A stretch of DNA of 64,000 nucleotides from Bacteroidota bacterium (lineage in GTDB: Bacteria; Bacteroidota; Bacteroidia; UBA4408). The position numbers and the translations under genes are program-made. Where the stretch lies: contig CAUJCU010000002.1 in assembly GCA_963169745.1 (NCBI GenBank), forward strand, positions 1 to 64,000, written 5' to 3'. Positions 18,336 to 26,707 of this stretch are shown piece after piece (within the stretch, counting starts at the first letter, position 1; every line of letters starts with the position of its first letter). The notes under the pieces were generated by a model. The model saw nothing but the letters and a program-made list of their open reading frames with translations, had not been told where the DNA came from and did no database searches.

Positions 18336-19018
18336 AAATTTTGCAAATCAAATTTATAGCCAAAACCAACTTTATTTGTAATTAGAACACCATACTCTCC
18401 CAATTTTTTTCTTAATCGTGTGATATGCACATCTACAGTTCGTTCAGTAATAAAAACATCATCACCCCATACACTTTCAATAATTTCCTGTCTTGAAAAG
18501 TTACGGTTAGGTCTTTCACAAAATTTCTTGAGAATATCGAATTCTGTTTTGGTTAAATTGATATTTTCTTTTTTGATGCTAACTTCTTTATTCTCAATGT
18601 CAATTTCTAAATCTTTAAAGGTTAAAAACTGTTTCACATCTTTTAAAGAAATAGTTTGTGTTCTTTTTAAAATTGCTTTAACTCTAGCTATAACCTCTTT
18701 AATAGAAAAAGGCTTTGAAATATAATCATCTGCGCCTACAGAAAAACCAGTTAGCATATCGTTTTCAGTTTCTTTGGCTGTGAGAAAAATAACGGGAGTC
18801 AAATTACCATCGCTTCTTATTTTTTCCAACATTTTATAGCCCGACATTTCCTGCATCATCACATCCAACAAAATGAGCTGTGTTTTTTCGTTCAATTTTC
18901 TCAAAGCTTCTTCAGCGGAATAAGCCAATTCCACAGAATATCCTTCGCTTTTCAGATTAAACTCCAAAATCTCACAAATACTCTTATCGTCATCTACCAA
19001 CAGGATATTTTCATTCAT
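18332..19018 (-). CDS. phoB: PhoB-like response regulator (OmpR family)
   Basis: The 228-residue protein has a receiver domain (acidic pair DD at 9-10, phospho-acceptor Asp52 in LILLDVMM, Thr in FLTAKE, Lys in YISKPFS) and a C-terminal OmpR-type winged helix (FDILKKFCERPNRNFSRQE, then TVDVHITRLRKKLG). It likely activates the phosphate genes when phosphorylated by the adjacent kinase. The 11-bp repeats upstream of pstS and of the porin gene are its candidate binding sites. PhoU precedes it with a 41-nt gap. Confidence 0.9.
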   Translation of the reverse strand: MNENILLVDDDKSICEILEFNLKSEGYSVELAYSAEEALRKLNEKTQLILLDVMMQEMSGYKMLEKIRSDGNLTPVIFLTAKETENDMLTGFSVGADDYISKPFSIKEVIARVKAILKRTQTISLKDVKQFLTFKDLEIDIENKEVSIKKENINLTKTEFDILKKFCERPNRNFSRQEIIESVWGDDVFITERTVDVHITRLRKKLGEYGVLITNKVGFGYKFDLQNL

Positions 19019-19059
19019 GTTTTTAAACCAATTTATTACAAAGATACTTAATCCTCACT

Positions 19060-19731
19060 TTATCCTTCTTTCTTCCCTGAATGTTTTAAAACTCTTGCTT
19101 CCACAAAAAAAACAATTTCCTCAATAATATTATTGTTGTGGTCGCCAATTCTTTCTAATTTTCGAACCAGTAACATAGTTTTTAATAAGCAAACAGCCTT
19201 TTCTGGATGTATTTTAATGTAATCACCTAAAATATTGAAAACTTGATGATAAATTTCATCCACCTTGTCGTCTTTTAAAATAATTCGCTCCGATACTTTA
19301 GTTTGCTCAGTTTCAAAAGCCACAAAGCCATCCAACAACATTCCGATTAAAATGTCAAACATCTTTTCTATTTCTAATTTTTCAATAAGCTGAGCATCCA
19401 TATTTTCACATTCTTTTTTGAAAACAAACCGGGCAATTCCTTCAGCGAAATCGCTGATTCTCTCTAATTCGGAGCTGATTTTTATTAATGATAATGCCAT
19501 GCGTAAATCTATGGCAACAGGGCTGTACAAAGCGATGAAATTTTCACAGTTGGAATCAATTTTCAACTCGAAAGTATTAACATCAATTTCCGTTTTAATG
19601 ATTTGCGATGCTATTTCCATATCATTTTTCAGCAATGCTTTTTTGGCATTTTCAACTTGTGAAATCACCAATTTCCACATGAGTTTTACTTCTTCTTTCA
19701 AGAGAAGAATTTCTTTTTCTGTATGTTTCAT
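19060..19731 (-). CDS. phoU: Phosphate signalling protein PhoU
   Basis: The 223-residue, entirely helical cytoplasmic protein is built of two similar three-helix repeats, as in PhoU, with the metal-binding-type motifs ERISDFAEGIARF in the first and ERIGDHNNNIIEE in the second (E-R-x-x-D pattern). PhoU links the PstSCAB transporter to PhoR and damps signalling when phosphate is plentiful. Its start overlaps the mgsA stop by 4 nt (ATGA). Confidence 0.95.
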   Translation of the reverse strand: MKHTEKEILLLKEEVKLMWKLVISQVENAKKALLKNDMEIASQIIKTEIDVNTFELKIDSNCENFIALYSPVAIDLRMALSLIKISSELERISDFAEGIARFVFKKECENMDAQLIEKLEIEKMFDILIGMLLDGFVAFETEQTKVSERIILKDDKVDEIYHQVFNILGDYIKIHPEKAVCLLKTMLLVRKLERIGDHNNNIIEEIVFFVEARVLKHSGKKEG

Positions 19732-20201
19732 TTTAATTTTCGATTTTGATACATAGTAATTTGCTCGGGTAATTTTGGTTTGTAATCCGTGGCCATAAGC
19801 GGAGAGGAAATAAAGAAATCGGCAGAGGAGCGGGAGCAGGCATAAACAATGTTGTATAAAGTAGCAATTCGCAACAATGCTTTAATATCTACATCGTGTG
19901 GTTGTGGTTCCATAGCATCCCAAAAGAAGATGAGAATATCCACTTCGTTATTGCTAATTAAAGCTCCTAATTGTTGATCGCCTCCTAAAGGTCCTGATTT
20001 CAGTTTTGTAATGTTCAGATGATATTTTTCTATATCTCTGTTCATATAGTTTTTTAACTTATTTTCAACCAAATTGCCGGTGGTTCCAGTACATATTAAT
20101 TGATTTTCTATTAATTTTACCCAATGCTCACTCACCCATTCAATTAAATCTTGTTTACAATTATCGTGTGCAACGATAGCTATTTTCTTTTCTTTATTCA
20201 T
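19728..20201 (-). CDS. mgsA: Methylglyoxal synthase
   Basis: Converts dihydroxyacetone phosphate to methylglyoxal and phosphate. The 157 residues match the family length, and the fingerprints are intact: VAHDNCKQ (His12), CTGTTGNL, SGPLGGDQQLGALI (catalytic Asp75), DILIFFWD and PHDVDIKALLR (His102, Asp105). The family enzyme from E. coli is strongly inhibited by phosphate, so it acts when phosphate is scarce and triose phosphates accumulate. Here the gene sits between pstB (9-nt gap) and phoU (4-nt overlap), so it must be co-expressed with phosphate uptake. I know of no general rule that mgsA belongs to pst operons. Confidence 0.95.
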   Translation of the reverse strand: MNKEKKIAIVAHDNCKQDLIEWVSEHWVKLIENQLICTGTTGNLVENKLKNYMNRDIEKYHLNITKLKSGPLGGDQQLGALISNNEVDILIFFWDAMEPQPHDVDIKALLRIATLYNIVYACSRSSADFFISSPLMATDYKPKLPEQITMYQNRKLK

Positions 20202-20210
20202 ATTCTGTTG

Positions 20211-20957
20211 TTAACCGAATCTTCCGGTAATATAATTTTGTGTTTCTTCTTTTTCAGGTGCTAAAAACATCTTCTTGGTATCGGAATACTCAACTAATTC
20301 TCCGTACATAAAAAAAGCTGTTTTATCGCTAACCCTTGCTGCCTGTTGCATATTATGAGTAACGATAACGATGGTATATTGCTGTTTCAATACATGAATC
20401 AACTCTTCGATTTTAGCAGTTGAAATAGGATCAAGGGCAGAAGCCGGTTCATCCATCAAAAGTATTGACGGAGAAACAGCCAAGGCGCGAGCGATACACA
20501 ATCTTTGTTGCTGTCCTCCCGATAATTCAAAGGCAGATTTATTGAGTTTATATTTCACTTCGTCCCAAAGTGCTGCAGCAGTTAAGGATTCTTCTACTTT
20601 TTTAGTTATGAAAGCTCTATCTTTTATACCATTAACTTTTAGTCCATAAGCTACATTTTCAAAAATACTTTTTGGGAATGGATTTGGCTTTTGAAAGACC
20701 ATTCCTACATTCTTTCGCAACATATCAACCTGAGTATGTTTTGTATAAATATCTTTACCGTTTATCCAACATTCGCCTTCCAATTTTGCTCCTGGAATTT
20801 CGTCATTCATGCGGTTAAACAGCCGTAAAAAAGTGGATTTTCCACAACCAGAAGGCCCTATAAGCGCTATTGCGGAATTGGATTTCATTTTCATATTGAC
20901 ATTTTTGATGGCATGAAAAGAGCCGTAATAAAAATTTACATTCTTTGTTTCTATCAT
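20211..20957 (-). CDS. pstB: Phosphate ABC transporter ATP-binding protein
   Basis: The 248-residue ATPase energises phosphate import. It has Walker [10 protein letters not shown] (34-42), Q-loop [19 protein letters not shown], signature [15 protein letters not shown] (145-159), Walker [14 protein letters not shown] and the switch His in VTHNMQQA. The FQKPNPFP sequence is diagnostic for PstB. Its ATG overlaps the pstA stop by one base (TAATG). Confidence 0.97.
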   Translation of the reverse strand: MIETKNVNFYYGSFHAIKNVNMKMKSNSAIALIGPSGCGKSTFLRLFNRMNDEIPGAKLEGECWINGKDIYTKHTQVDMLRKNVGMVFQKPNPFPKSIFENVAYGLKVNGIKDRAFITKKVEESLTAAALWDEVKYKLNKSAFELSGGQQQRLCIARALAVSPSILLMDEPASALDPISTAKIEELIHVLKQQYTIVIVTHNMQQAARVSDKTAFFMYGELVEYSDTKKMFLAPEKEETQNYITGRFG

Positions 20958-21808
20958 TATTTATTTTTTTCAAATCGTTTTTTAATAATTACAGCTAAGG
21001 AGTTCATCAACAGCACAATGAATATTAATACCAATGCCGTTCCGTACGCAATTGGACGTGCGGCTTCAATATCCGTTCCGCTGGTTGCCAAAACATACAA
21101 ATGGTAAGGAAGTGCCATTACCTGATCAAAAATGCTATGAGGTAATTTGGGTAGAAAGTAAGCAGCAACGGTAAACAATATGGGTGCTGTTTCCCCAGAC
21201 ACCCTTCCTATAGAAAGGATTAATCCGGTAATGATATTCGGAAAGGCTGTGGGCAAAACCACTCTTTTAATAGTCTGTATCTTATTAGCACCCAATGCGG
21301 TACTGCCTAATCGATAGGTTTTTGGAACAGCTTTTAATGCTTCTTCCGTTGTTCTGATGACCACCGGTAGAATAAGCAAACCCAATGTGAGTGAACCTGC
21401 AATAATGGAATCGCCAAAACCTAAGGTGTTTACAAACAAAGTCATTCCAAACAAACCAAAAACAATCGAAGGAATACTTGCAAGGTTATTGGTCATGATA
21501 CGGATACATTTTGTCAGCCAATTATTTTTGGTATATTCTACCGTATAAATAGCGGACATTATTCCCAACGGAAAAGCAAATAAAGTACTCCCGATGATTA
21601 AATAAAATGTTCCTACTATTGCTGGGAAAATGCCGCCTCCTGTCATTCCATCCGTTGGAGCAGAAAATATAAACTCCCAACTGATGACACTTATTCCGTT
21701 GTAAACAATAAAACCCAATATCCATAACAATACGCCCAAAACCAAAAACCCGAGTAGGCGGAATACAGTAAAGGCAATTTGTTCTTGTATTTTTTTTGTT
21801 TGCATCAT
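20957..21808 (-). CDS. pstA: Phosphate ABC transporter permease PstA
   Basis: From ATG 21808 the protein has 283 residues and about six membrane helices, with the EAA-like loop [28 protein letters not shown] that docks to PstB. An open frame extends to 21883, but that reading overlaps pstC by 79 nt and adds an implausible hydrophilic lead. The 21808 ATG makes a standard ATGA junction with the pstC stop and is therefore chosen. Confidence 0.95.
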   Translation of the reverse strand: MMQTKKIQEQIAFTVFRLLGFLVLGVLLWILGFIVYNGISVISWEFIFSAPTDGMTGGGIFPAIVGTFYLIIGSTLFAFPLGIMSAIYTVEYTKNNWLTKCIRIMTNNLASIPSIVFGLFGMTLFVNTLGFGDSIIAGSLTLGLLILPVVIRTTEEALKAVPKTYRLGSTALGANKIQTIKRVVLPTAFPNIITGLILSIGRVSGETAPILFTVAAYFLPKLPHSIFDQVMALPYHLYVLATSGTDIEAARPIAYGTALVLIFIVLLMNSLAVIIKKRFEKNK

Positions 21809-23001
21809 TCTTTTATAATTTTTCGTGATGAGATAACTTCTGCTACAATACTGATAATTAAGGTAATGATAAACAGTACACATCCCAACATAAACAAAGC
21901 CTGATAATGTGCTCCGCCTCCGGGTGCTTCACCCAATTCTGCCGCAATAGTAGCCGGAATCGTTCTCACTGATTCAAAAATTGAATTGGGGATTACGGCT
22001 GCATTACCAGTAACCATCAGCACCGCCATGGTTTCGCCTATTGCCCGTCCAATGCCTAAAACAACGGCTGCAGCTATACCTGATGAGGCAAAAGGAATAA
22101 TAACTTTGTAAATGGTTTGCCATTTTGTAGCACCTAAGGCCAGGCTGGCATCTCGCATTGCTTTTGGAATAGTGCGCATAGCATCCTCAGCAATGGAAAT
22201 TATAGTTGGTAACGCCATTATAGCCAATACCAAACTACCGGCAAAAGCCGTTTCGCCCAAATCGAGACCACCTATTTTTTGGATAATAGGAGCTATAACA
22301 ACCAATCCAAAAAAACCATACACTACCGAAGGAATACCTGCTAATAGTTCAATGGCGGGTTTCAGCAATTTCCTAACTCGTTCATTGGCAATTTCCGCCA
22401 AGTAAATTGCAACACCTACACCCAACGGGATGGCAATCAGAATAGCAATAAAACTTACTAAAAGCGTTCCAAGCAATAATGGCAATATTCCAAACAATGG
22501 AGCGGGTGTTGCCGTTGGTATCCATTCTTTTCCTATGTAAAAGTCTGTTAAGCTAATATTCATTTTGGCTAATTCTTTAATTCCCTGAAGATTTGTAGGA
22601 AGATATTTTTGCGGTATATAAGCAATGATGGTAGGATCGGCACTGATAACTTCTTCCAATTTTTCGGGTAATAAGACATAATCCTTTCCTAATTCATCTT
22701 CCGTATATATTGAAAATATTTCGTCAAATCGGAATATGCGAATCGCTTCGTCTTTACCGCCTAATTTTTCCCAATTTTCAATATTACCGTCAAAAACTTC
22801 TTTTAATTCTTTTGGCGAAAGTCTTTCCACCGTATTTTCTGAATGTACTAATACAGTATATCCTTTTTCCACTTCGGATGCATTAAACAAACCGGCTCCT
22901 TCTTTAAACAAAAAAACGATAATAAGCAGTACCGTTATTTCGGTAACGGCACCGCTCATTTTTATTAATTGTTCAATCAGAGTATCTATTAATCTCTTCA
23001 T
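21805..23001 (-). CDS. pstC: Phosphate ABC transporter permease PstC with a PstS-like periplasmic insertion
   Basis: At 398 residues it is about 80-100 longer than ordinary PstC. After the first membrane helix (about 18-33) comes a hydrophilic stretch (about 45-145) before the other five helices. Residues 48-93 align with 101-146 of the neighbouring PstS: LSPKELKEVFDGNIENW against LTREQLEGIFTGKIKNW. A second block, IIAYIPQKYLPTNLQGIKEL, resembles AIGYVGFAYLNDNVKALHI of PstS. So a partial binding-protein lobe is probably tethered to the permease. The C-terminal part is canonical, with EDAMRTIPKAMRDASLALGA as the coupling loop. It overlaps pstA by 4 nt. Confidence 0.93.
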   Translation of the reverse strand: MKRLIDTLIEQLIKMSGAVTEITVLLIIVFLFKEGAGLFNASEVEKGYTVLVHSENTVERLSPKELKEVFDGNIENWEKLGGKDEAIRIFRFDEIFSIYTEDELGKDYVLLPEKLEEVISADPTIIAYIPQKYLPTNLQGIKELAKMNISLTDFYIGKEWIPTATPAPLFGILPLLLGTLLVSFIAILIAIPLGVGVAIYLAEIANERVRKLLKPAIELLAGIPSVVYGFFGLVVIAPIIQKIGGLDLGETAFAGSLVLAIMALPTIISIAEDAMRTIPKAMRDASLALGATKWQTIYKVIIPFASSGIAAAVVLGIGRAIGETMAVLMVTGNAAVIPNSIFESVRTIPATIAAELGEAPGGGAHYQALFMLGCVLFIITLIISIVAEVISSRKIIKE

Positions 23002-23015
23002 ATAATAGTAATGGA

Positions 23016-23828
23016 TTATTCCACGGAAATATATCCTGCGTCAGACACTACTTTTTGACCTTTGGGAGTGAGAACAAAATCAATGAAGGCTTTACATGTT
23101 GCGTTAATTATGGTATAGTAATAATAAAGCGGTCTTACGATGGGATAACTTTTGTTTTTGGCATTTTCAATGGTTGGAGCAATGAATGTTTTTCCTTTGT
23201 CGTATGAAATGTGTAATGCTTTTACGTTATCGTTTAGATAAGCAAAACCCACATACCCTATAGCTCCTTTTGTCTGGCTGACTGATTGTATGATTCCCCC
23301 TGTTGCAGGCATACTCAAAATCCCGTTCATGTAGTTCTTGTTTTTCAATACACTTTCTTTGAAGAACTCATACGTCCCTGATGACGTTTCTCTTGAATAC
23401 GGAATTATTTTCAAATCCTCGCCTCCGACTTCTTTCCAGTTTTTTATCTTTCCGGTAAAGATTCCTTCTAATTGTTCCCTTGTCAATTTAGTTACCTTGT
23501 TTGCAGGATGTACCACTACACTCAAAGCGTCATATGCTATAATTACTTCTTTGACCTGTTTGCCTGCTTCAGCAAATTTTTGTTTTTCATCAAATTTAAT
23601 TTTTCGTGAAGACTGCGCAATATCAGTACTTCCGCTGAGCAGAGATGAAATTCCTACACCGCTTCCACCTCCGGTAACGGAGATTGCAACCGACTTATTC
23701 TCTTTTTTGTAGGTTTCCAATGCCTTTTGAGTAAGCGGTAAAACCGTGTCTGATCCTTTGATTTTTTGTGCGTATATCGATGTTCCAAACAATGCACATG
23801 TTAATGTTGTTAAAATTATTTTTTTCAT
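23016..23828 (-). CDS. pstS: Periplasmic phosphate-binding protein PstS
   Basis: The 270-residue protein has a cleavable signal peptide (MKKIILTTLTCALFGTSIYA). The mature protein starts at once with the phosphate-binding loop KIKGSDTVLP, followed by VTGGGSGVGI (51-60), STDIAQSSR and YSRETSSGTYEFF (144-156), the set of loops that hold phosphate in PstS. The gap to pstC is 14 nt. Upstream, in the 84-nt space behind the porin gene, lies an 11-bp-periodic repeat array, so pstS probably has a second, phosphate-controlled promoter of its own. Confidence 0.96.
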   Translation of the reverse strand: MKKIILTTLTCALFGTSIYAQKIKGSDTVLPLTQKALETYKKENKSVAISVTGGGSGVGISSLLSGSTDIAQSSRKIKFDEKQKFAEAGKQVKEVIIAYDALSVVVHPANKVTKLTREQLEGIFTGKIKNWKEVGGEDLKIIPYSRETSSGTYEFFKESVLKNKNYMNGILSMPATGGIIQSVSQTKGAIGYVGFAYLNDNVKALHISYDKGKTFIAPTIENAKNKSYPIVRPLYYYYTIINATCKAFIDFVLTPKGQKVVSDAGYISVE

Positions 23829-23871
23829 TTTTTTTATTTCTTTATTCTTTGTGCAAAGAAAGTAGTATAGT

Positions 23872-23911
23872 GTTTCAACCTAATTTCAATGCGGTTACAA
23901 TTCTGTTACGA
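23872..23911 (-). promoter_or_regulatory. Candidate Pho box upstream of pstS: four heptamers every 11 bp
   Basis: On the minus strand, TCGTAAC, TTGTAAC, TTGAAAT and TTGAAAC follow one another separated by exactly 4 nt (period 11). The last ends 43 nt before the pstS ATG. The 7+4 layout equals that of the E. coli Pho box, while the heptamer sequence differs. A similar array with the same spacing lies before the porin gene. Binding by the PhoB-like regulator is an inference. Confidence 0.7.
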
Positions 23912-23912
23912 T

Positions 23913-25193
23913 TTAGAATTTATACTGCAATCTCAAAGTGAATACATTGTCTTTTCTGTCTGATTCGTAGCCTTTGAGATATTTTGAAGTTTCATTTTTT
24001 ACTATCTCATAATAAGCTGTCATACGAAAACTGCTGTTCATCTTCCATTGTAAACCTAAACCAAGTGTATTAAATTCGATATCACCGGAATTGGTTTGAT
24101 TCATTCCAATATCATTTATTTTTCCTTTTACTTTAATATTTGGATCATACCAATCGTATTTTACAATGGCGGAAAATGGAAGCGAACCTAAATCCTGTAC
24201 CAACATGGCATAACCGCCTTGAAAATTCCGAATATACACATCACTTGTTGGAAGCACCGATGTGTTGGGGCTTTTACTATCCTTTAATCCAGCTGGTTGA
24301 GTTCCAAACAGGTATTCCGTAGTGAATTTTGTTAACCCTATTTTACTTAAAACAGTGAGTTGAAAATCTAATCCGAAATATTCCCTTTTTGCATATTTCC
24401 CGATGTTGTTTGTGTCTGAATTTAATGAAAAACCATTACCATTGTTTTGATAAACTTTTTTAGAGCCTTGATATACCCCTCCGTTATAATAGGAAACTCC
24501 ACCACCTATTTTAAGATTGTCATTTAAAGTCTTATTGACGCCTAAATGCCCGATAAAATCCTTGCTGTTATCGGTTTCCATTTTTATCCCGTTACCCGTA
24601 AATAATCCCGCATCTAATTTCAAGATGCTCCAAGGTGATGTTTTTGGTGCTTGCAAAGTAATTTTTGCCCCCAAATCTCGTTCTTCAGGAAATAAGGTTT
24701 GGAAAATGGTAGAGCGTTCAGGAGTTTCTCGTTGTGAAGAAGAATATGAAATTTCATAACCAAATGGTCGGTCAAAAACGCCAATAGTAGTAGAAATAGA
24801 ATTGAGCCATGGGTCGGTTAATTTCAGATAAGCATCCTTAATTCCTACTCCTTTTTCGGTGATATCTAATTGAAAAACTCCCGAGCCAATGTGTTTGGAA
24901 TATGAAAATTTTATTCTTCCTCGTCTAATGCCTAATCGGTTGAAATCTTTTGTTTTGTCCTCATTTGAGCCACCTACCTTTAATAAAGCGTCTTTTTCTC
25001 CATATTGAAATTGGGTTTGAACGTATCCACTTATTTTAATGTTATTTAGTTCATTGAATCCATCTTCGAGTTCTGTAATTTTCTGAATCAATAGCGGATC
25101 ACTTGGTGGTGGCTCTTGACAAATTGTATCTTGTTGAGCTAATAAAATGTTGCCCATTATTAAGCAACCTGCAAATACTAAAATTTTCTTCAT
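23913..25193 (-). CDS. Phosphate-selective porin of the OprO/OprP family
   Basis: The 426-residue outer-membrane protein has signal peptide MKKILVFAGCLIMGNILLAQ, a short coiled segment (LIQKITELEDGFNELNN) and a 16-stranded-type barrel beginning ISGYVQTQFQYG. Family blocks RLGIRRGRIKFSYSKHIG, FQLDITEKGVGIKDAYLKL and GVFDRPFGYEISYSSSQRE match the OprP/OprO porin family, and the chain ends in aromatic F (RLQYKF). Its position at the head of the pst operon supports phosphate uptake across the outer membrane, though other anions are possible. Confidence 0.9.
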   Translation of the reverse strand: MKKILVFAGCLIMGNILLAQQDTICQEPPPSDPLLIQKITELEDGFNELNNIKISGYVQTQFQYGEKDALLKVGGSNEDKTKDFNRLGIRRGRIKFSYSKHIGSGVFQLDITEKGVGIKDAYLKLTDPWLNSISTTIGVFDRPFGYEISYSSSQRETPERSTIFQTLFPEERDLGAKITLQAPKTSPWSILKLDAGLFTGNGIKMETDNSKDFIGHLGVNKTLNDNLKIGGGVSYYNGGVYQGSKKVYQNNGNGFSLNSDTNNIGKYAKREYFGLDFQLTVLSKIGLTKFTTEYLFGTQPAGLKDSKSPNTSVLPTSDVYIRNFQGGYAMLVQDLGSLPFSAIVKYDWYDPNIKVKGKINDIGMNQTNSGDIEFNTLGLGLQWKMNSSFRMTAYYEIVKNETSKYLKGYESDRKDNVFTLRLQYKF

Positions 25194-25206
25194 TTCTTTT
25201 GTTTTT

Positions 25207-25214
25207 AAAATTTA
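25207..25214 (-). promoter_or_regulatory. Possible -7 box of the porin-pst operon
   Basis: TAAATTTT on the minus strand matches TAnnTTTG at 7 of 8 positions. It lies 21 nt after the last 11-bp repeat and 13 nt before the ATG. No -33 element is obvious, as would fit an activator-dependent promoter. Confidence 0.35.
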
Positions 25215-25235
25215 CAGCAAAAAAACTGTTGCCAT

Positions 25236-25264
25236 ATTTCAAAAGCATTTCGTTGAAATTACAA
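25236..25264 (-). promoter_or_regulatory. Candidate Pho box upstream of the porin gene: three heptamers every 11 bp
   Basis: On the minus strand TTGTAAT, ACGAAAT and TTGAAAT are separated by exactly 4 nt. A weaker unit (ACTTAAC, 25275-25269) precedes in the same phase. The last heptamer ends 42 nt before the ATG, against 43 nt for the pstS array. Shared consensus: TTG(T/A)AA(T/C)N4. Confidence 0.7.
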
Positions 25265-25347
25265 TGTAGTTAAGTTTTAATATGAGAAGAGCAATCTTTA
25301 AGTCGTAAACCATCAAATTATCTAAAATCTAAAAAATAAAGCAATTG

Positions 25348-25377
25348 TTGCTATGATACGCGGAGTCCTTATCTTTG
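25348..25377 (+). promoter_or_regulatory. Promoter of the HAD-GNAT-CAT gene group
   Basis: TTG (25348-25350), 19 nt, then TATCTTTG (25370-25377), a perfect TAnnTTTG. It implies a leader of roughly 100 nt before the ATG at 25486. It is divergent from the porin promoter. Confidence 0.5.
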
Positions 25378-25485
25378 AAAAAATTATATATTCGATTCTC
25401 GGAAGGTTTGTTTTTTGTTATTAGACAGACTGACGTAATTGATCTGACTACTACAACATCTCACAATTAGAATTTAATCAGACAA

Positions 25486-26177
25486 ATGAACAATAAAATA
25501 ACAACCATAGCATTTGACGCAGATGATACCTTATGGGTAAACGAACCTTATTTTCAAGAAGCCGAAAAACAATTTTGTGCCTTACTTGAAAATTATCATC
25601 GCAACACACGATTTCGCAAGAGCTTTTTAAAACCGAAATGAAGAATTTACATCTATACGGTTACGGTATTAAAGGCTTTTTGCTGTGTATGATTGAAACT
25701 GCAAACAGAGTTTCGGACAGAACCGTTTCCTTAAATGTCATTGACAAAATCATTGAAATTGGACATGACTTGCTTCAAAAACCGATTGAACTTCTGCAAG
25801 GCGTTCAGGAAACATTGGAAACCTTGAATGGTGATTATAAGTTGGTGGTTGCCACTAAAGGCGATTTATTAGACCATGAAAGGAAATTGAAAAATTCAGG
25901 GTTAGAACACTACTTCCACCACATAGAAATTATGAGCGACAAGAAAGAAAGAGATTATCAAAAATTGTTTAAACATTTAGACTGTAAACCTGAAAACCTT
26001 TTAATGTTGGGCAATTCCATTAAATCCGACATTATTCCTGTTATAGAATTAGGCGGAAATGCTGCTCATATTCCATACTATGTAACTTGGACACACGAGC
26101 AACAAGAAACTAGTTTGAAACACGAGAATTTCATACAGTTGAAATCTATTGATGAAATTTTAGATTATTTGAAGTAA
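25486..26177 (+). pseudogene. HAD-family hydrolase with a frameshift (two overlapping frames)
   Basis: The first frame (ATG 25486) reads 51 residues with HAD motif I TIAFDADDTLWVNE and then stops at 25639-25641. The rest of a HAD protein continues in another frame: ISQELFKTEMKNLHLYGYG from about 25599, with motif II VVATKGD, motif III Lys and motif IV LMLGNSIKSD, ending at 26177. Joining needs one extra nucleotide within about 25591-25601. Without it the product lacks either its catalytic Asp or its body. It could be a true decay product, a sequencing error or, less likely, programmed. It overlaps the next gene by 1 nt (TAATG). Confidence 0.75.
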
Positions 26178-26707
26178 TGGAGATTAACATTAGGCAAGAA
26201 GTTCAAGCCGATTACCAAATAGTATTTGATTTGATAGAACAGGCATTTCGTAATGAAATGATGAGCAATAAAAAAGAACAATTTTTGGTAGAACGACTAA
26301 GAAAATCCGATGGATTTATTCCGGAATTATCAATAATTGCAACAACAAACAACAAAATTGTTGGCTACATTCTGCTAACGAAAATCATCATTGCAACCAA
26401 TACAGAAAGTATCACTTCTTTAGCATTGGCACCGGTTGCTGTTTTGCCAGCCTTTCAAAAGAAAGGAATAGGTGGAAGATTGATTGAGGAAGCGCATGGC
26501 ATTGCAACAGAGTTAGGATACAAGTCTGTTATTTTATTGGGACACGAAAAGTATTATCCCAGGTTTGGATATCAACCTTTACACCATTTCAATATTTCAC
26601 TTCCGTTTGAAGCACCTAAAGAAAATTGTATGGCTATAGAACTTGTGCCTGATGCCTTAAAAAACAAGAAAGGAAAAGTTATTTACCCAAGAGAATTTTT
26701 TGAATGA
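26177..26707 (+). CDS. GNAT-family N-acetyltransferase
   Basis: The 176-residue protein has the GNAT acetyl-CoA fold: SLALAPVAVLPAFQKKGIGGRLIEEA (about 80-105) contains the Q-K-x-G-I-G pyrophosphate loop, followed by VILLGHEKYYPRFGYQPL, a block typical of the YhbS-like subgroup. The substrate is unknown. It is translationally linked to both neighbours (TAATG upstream, ATGA downstream), forming a tight three-gene unit. Confidence 0.85.
   Translation: MEINIRQEVQADYQIVFDLIEQAFRNEMMSNKKEQFLVERLRKSDGFIPELSIIATTNNKIVGYILLTKIIIATNTESITSLALAPVAVLPAFQKKGIGGRLIEEAHGIATELGYKSVILLGHEKYYPRFGYQPLHHFNISLPFEAPKENCMAIELVPDALKNKKGKVIYPREFFE

Noticed and set aside
21809-21883. Upstream extension of pstA
   Set aside because: The extra residues overlap pstC by 79 nt and lack PstA similarity; ATG 21808 gives a normal ATGA junction.
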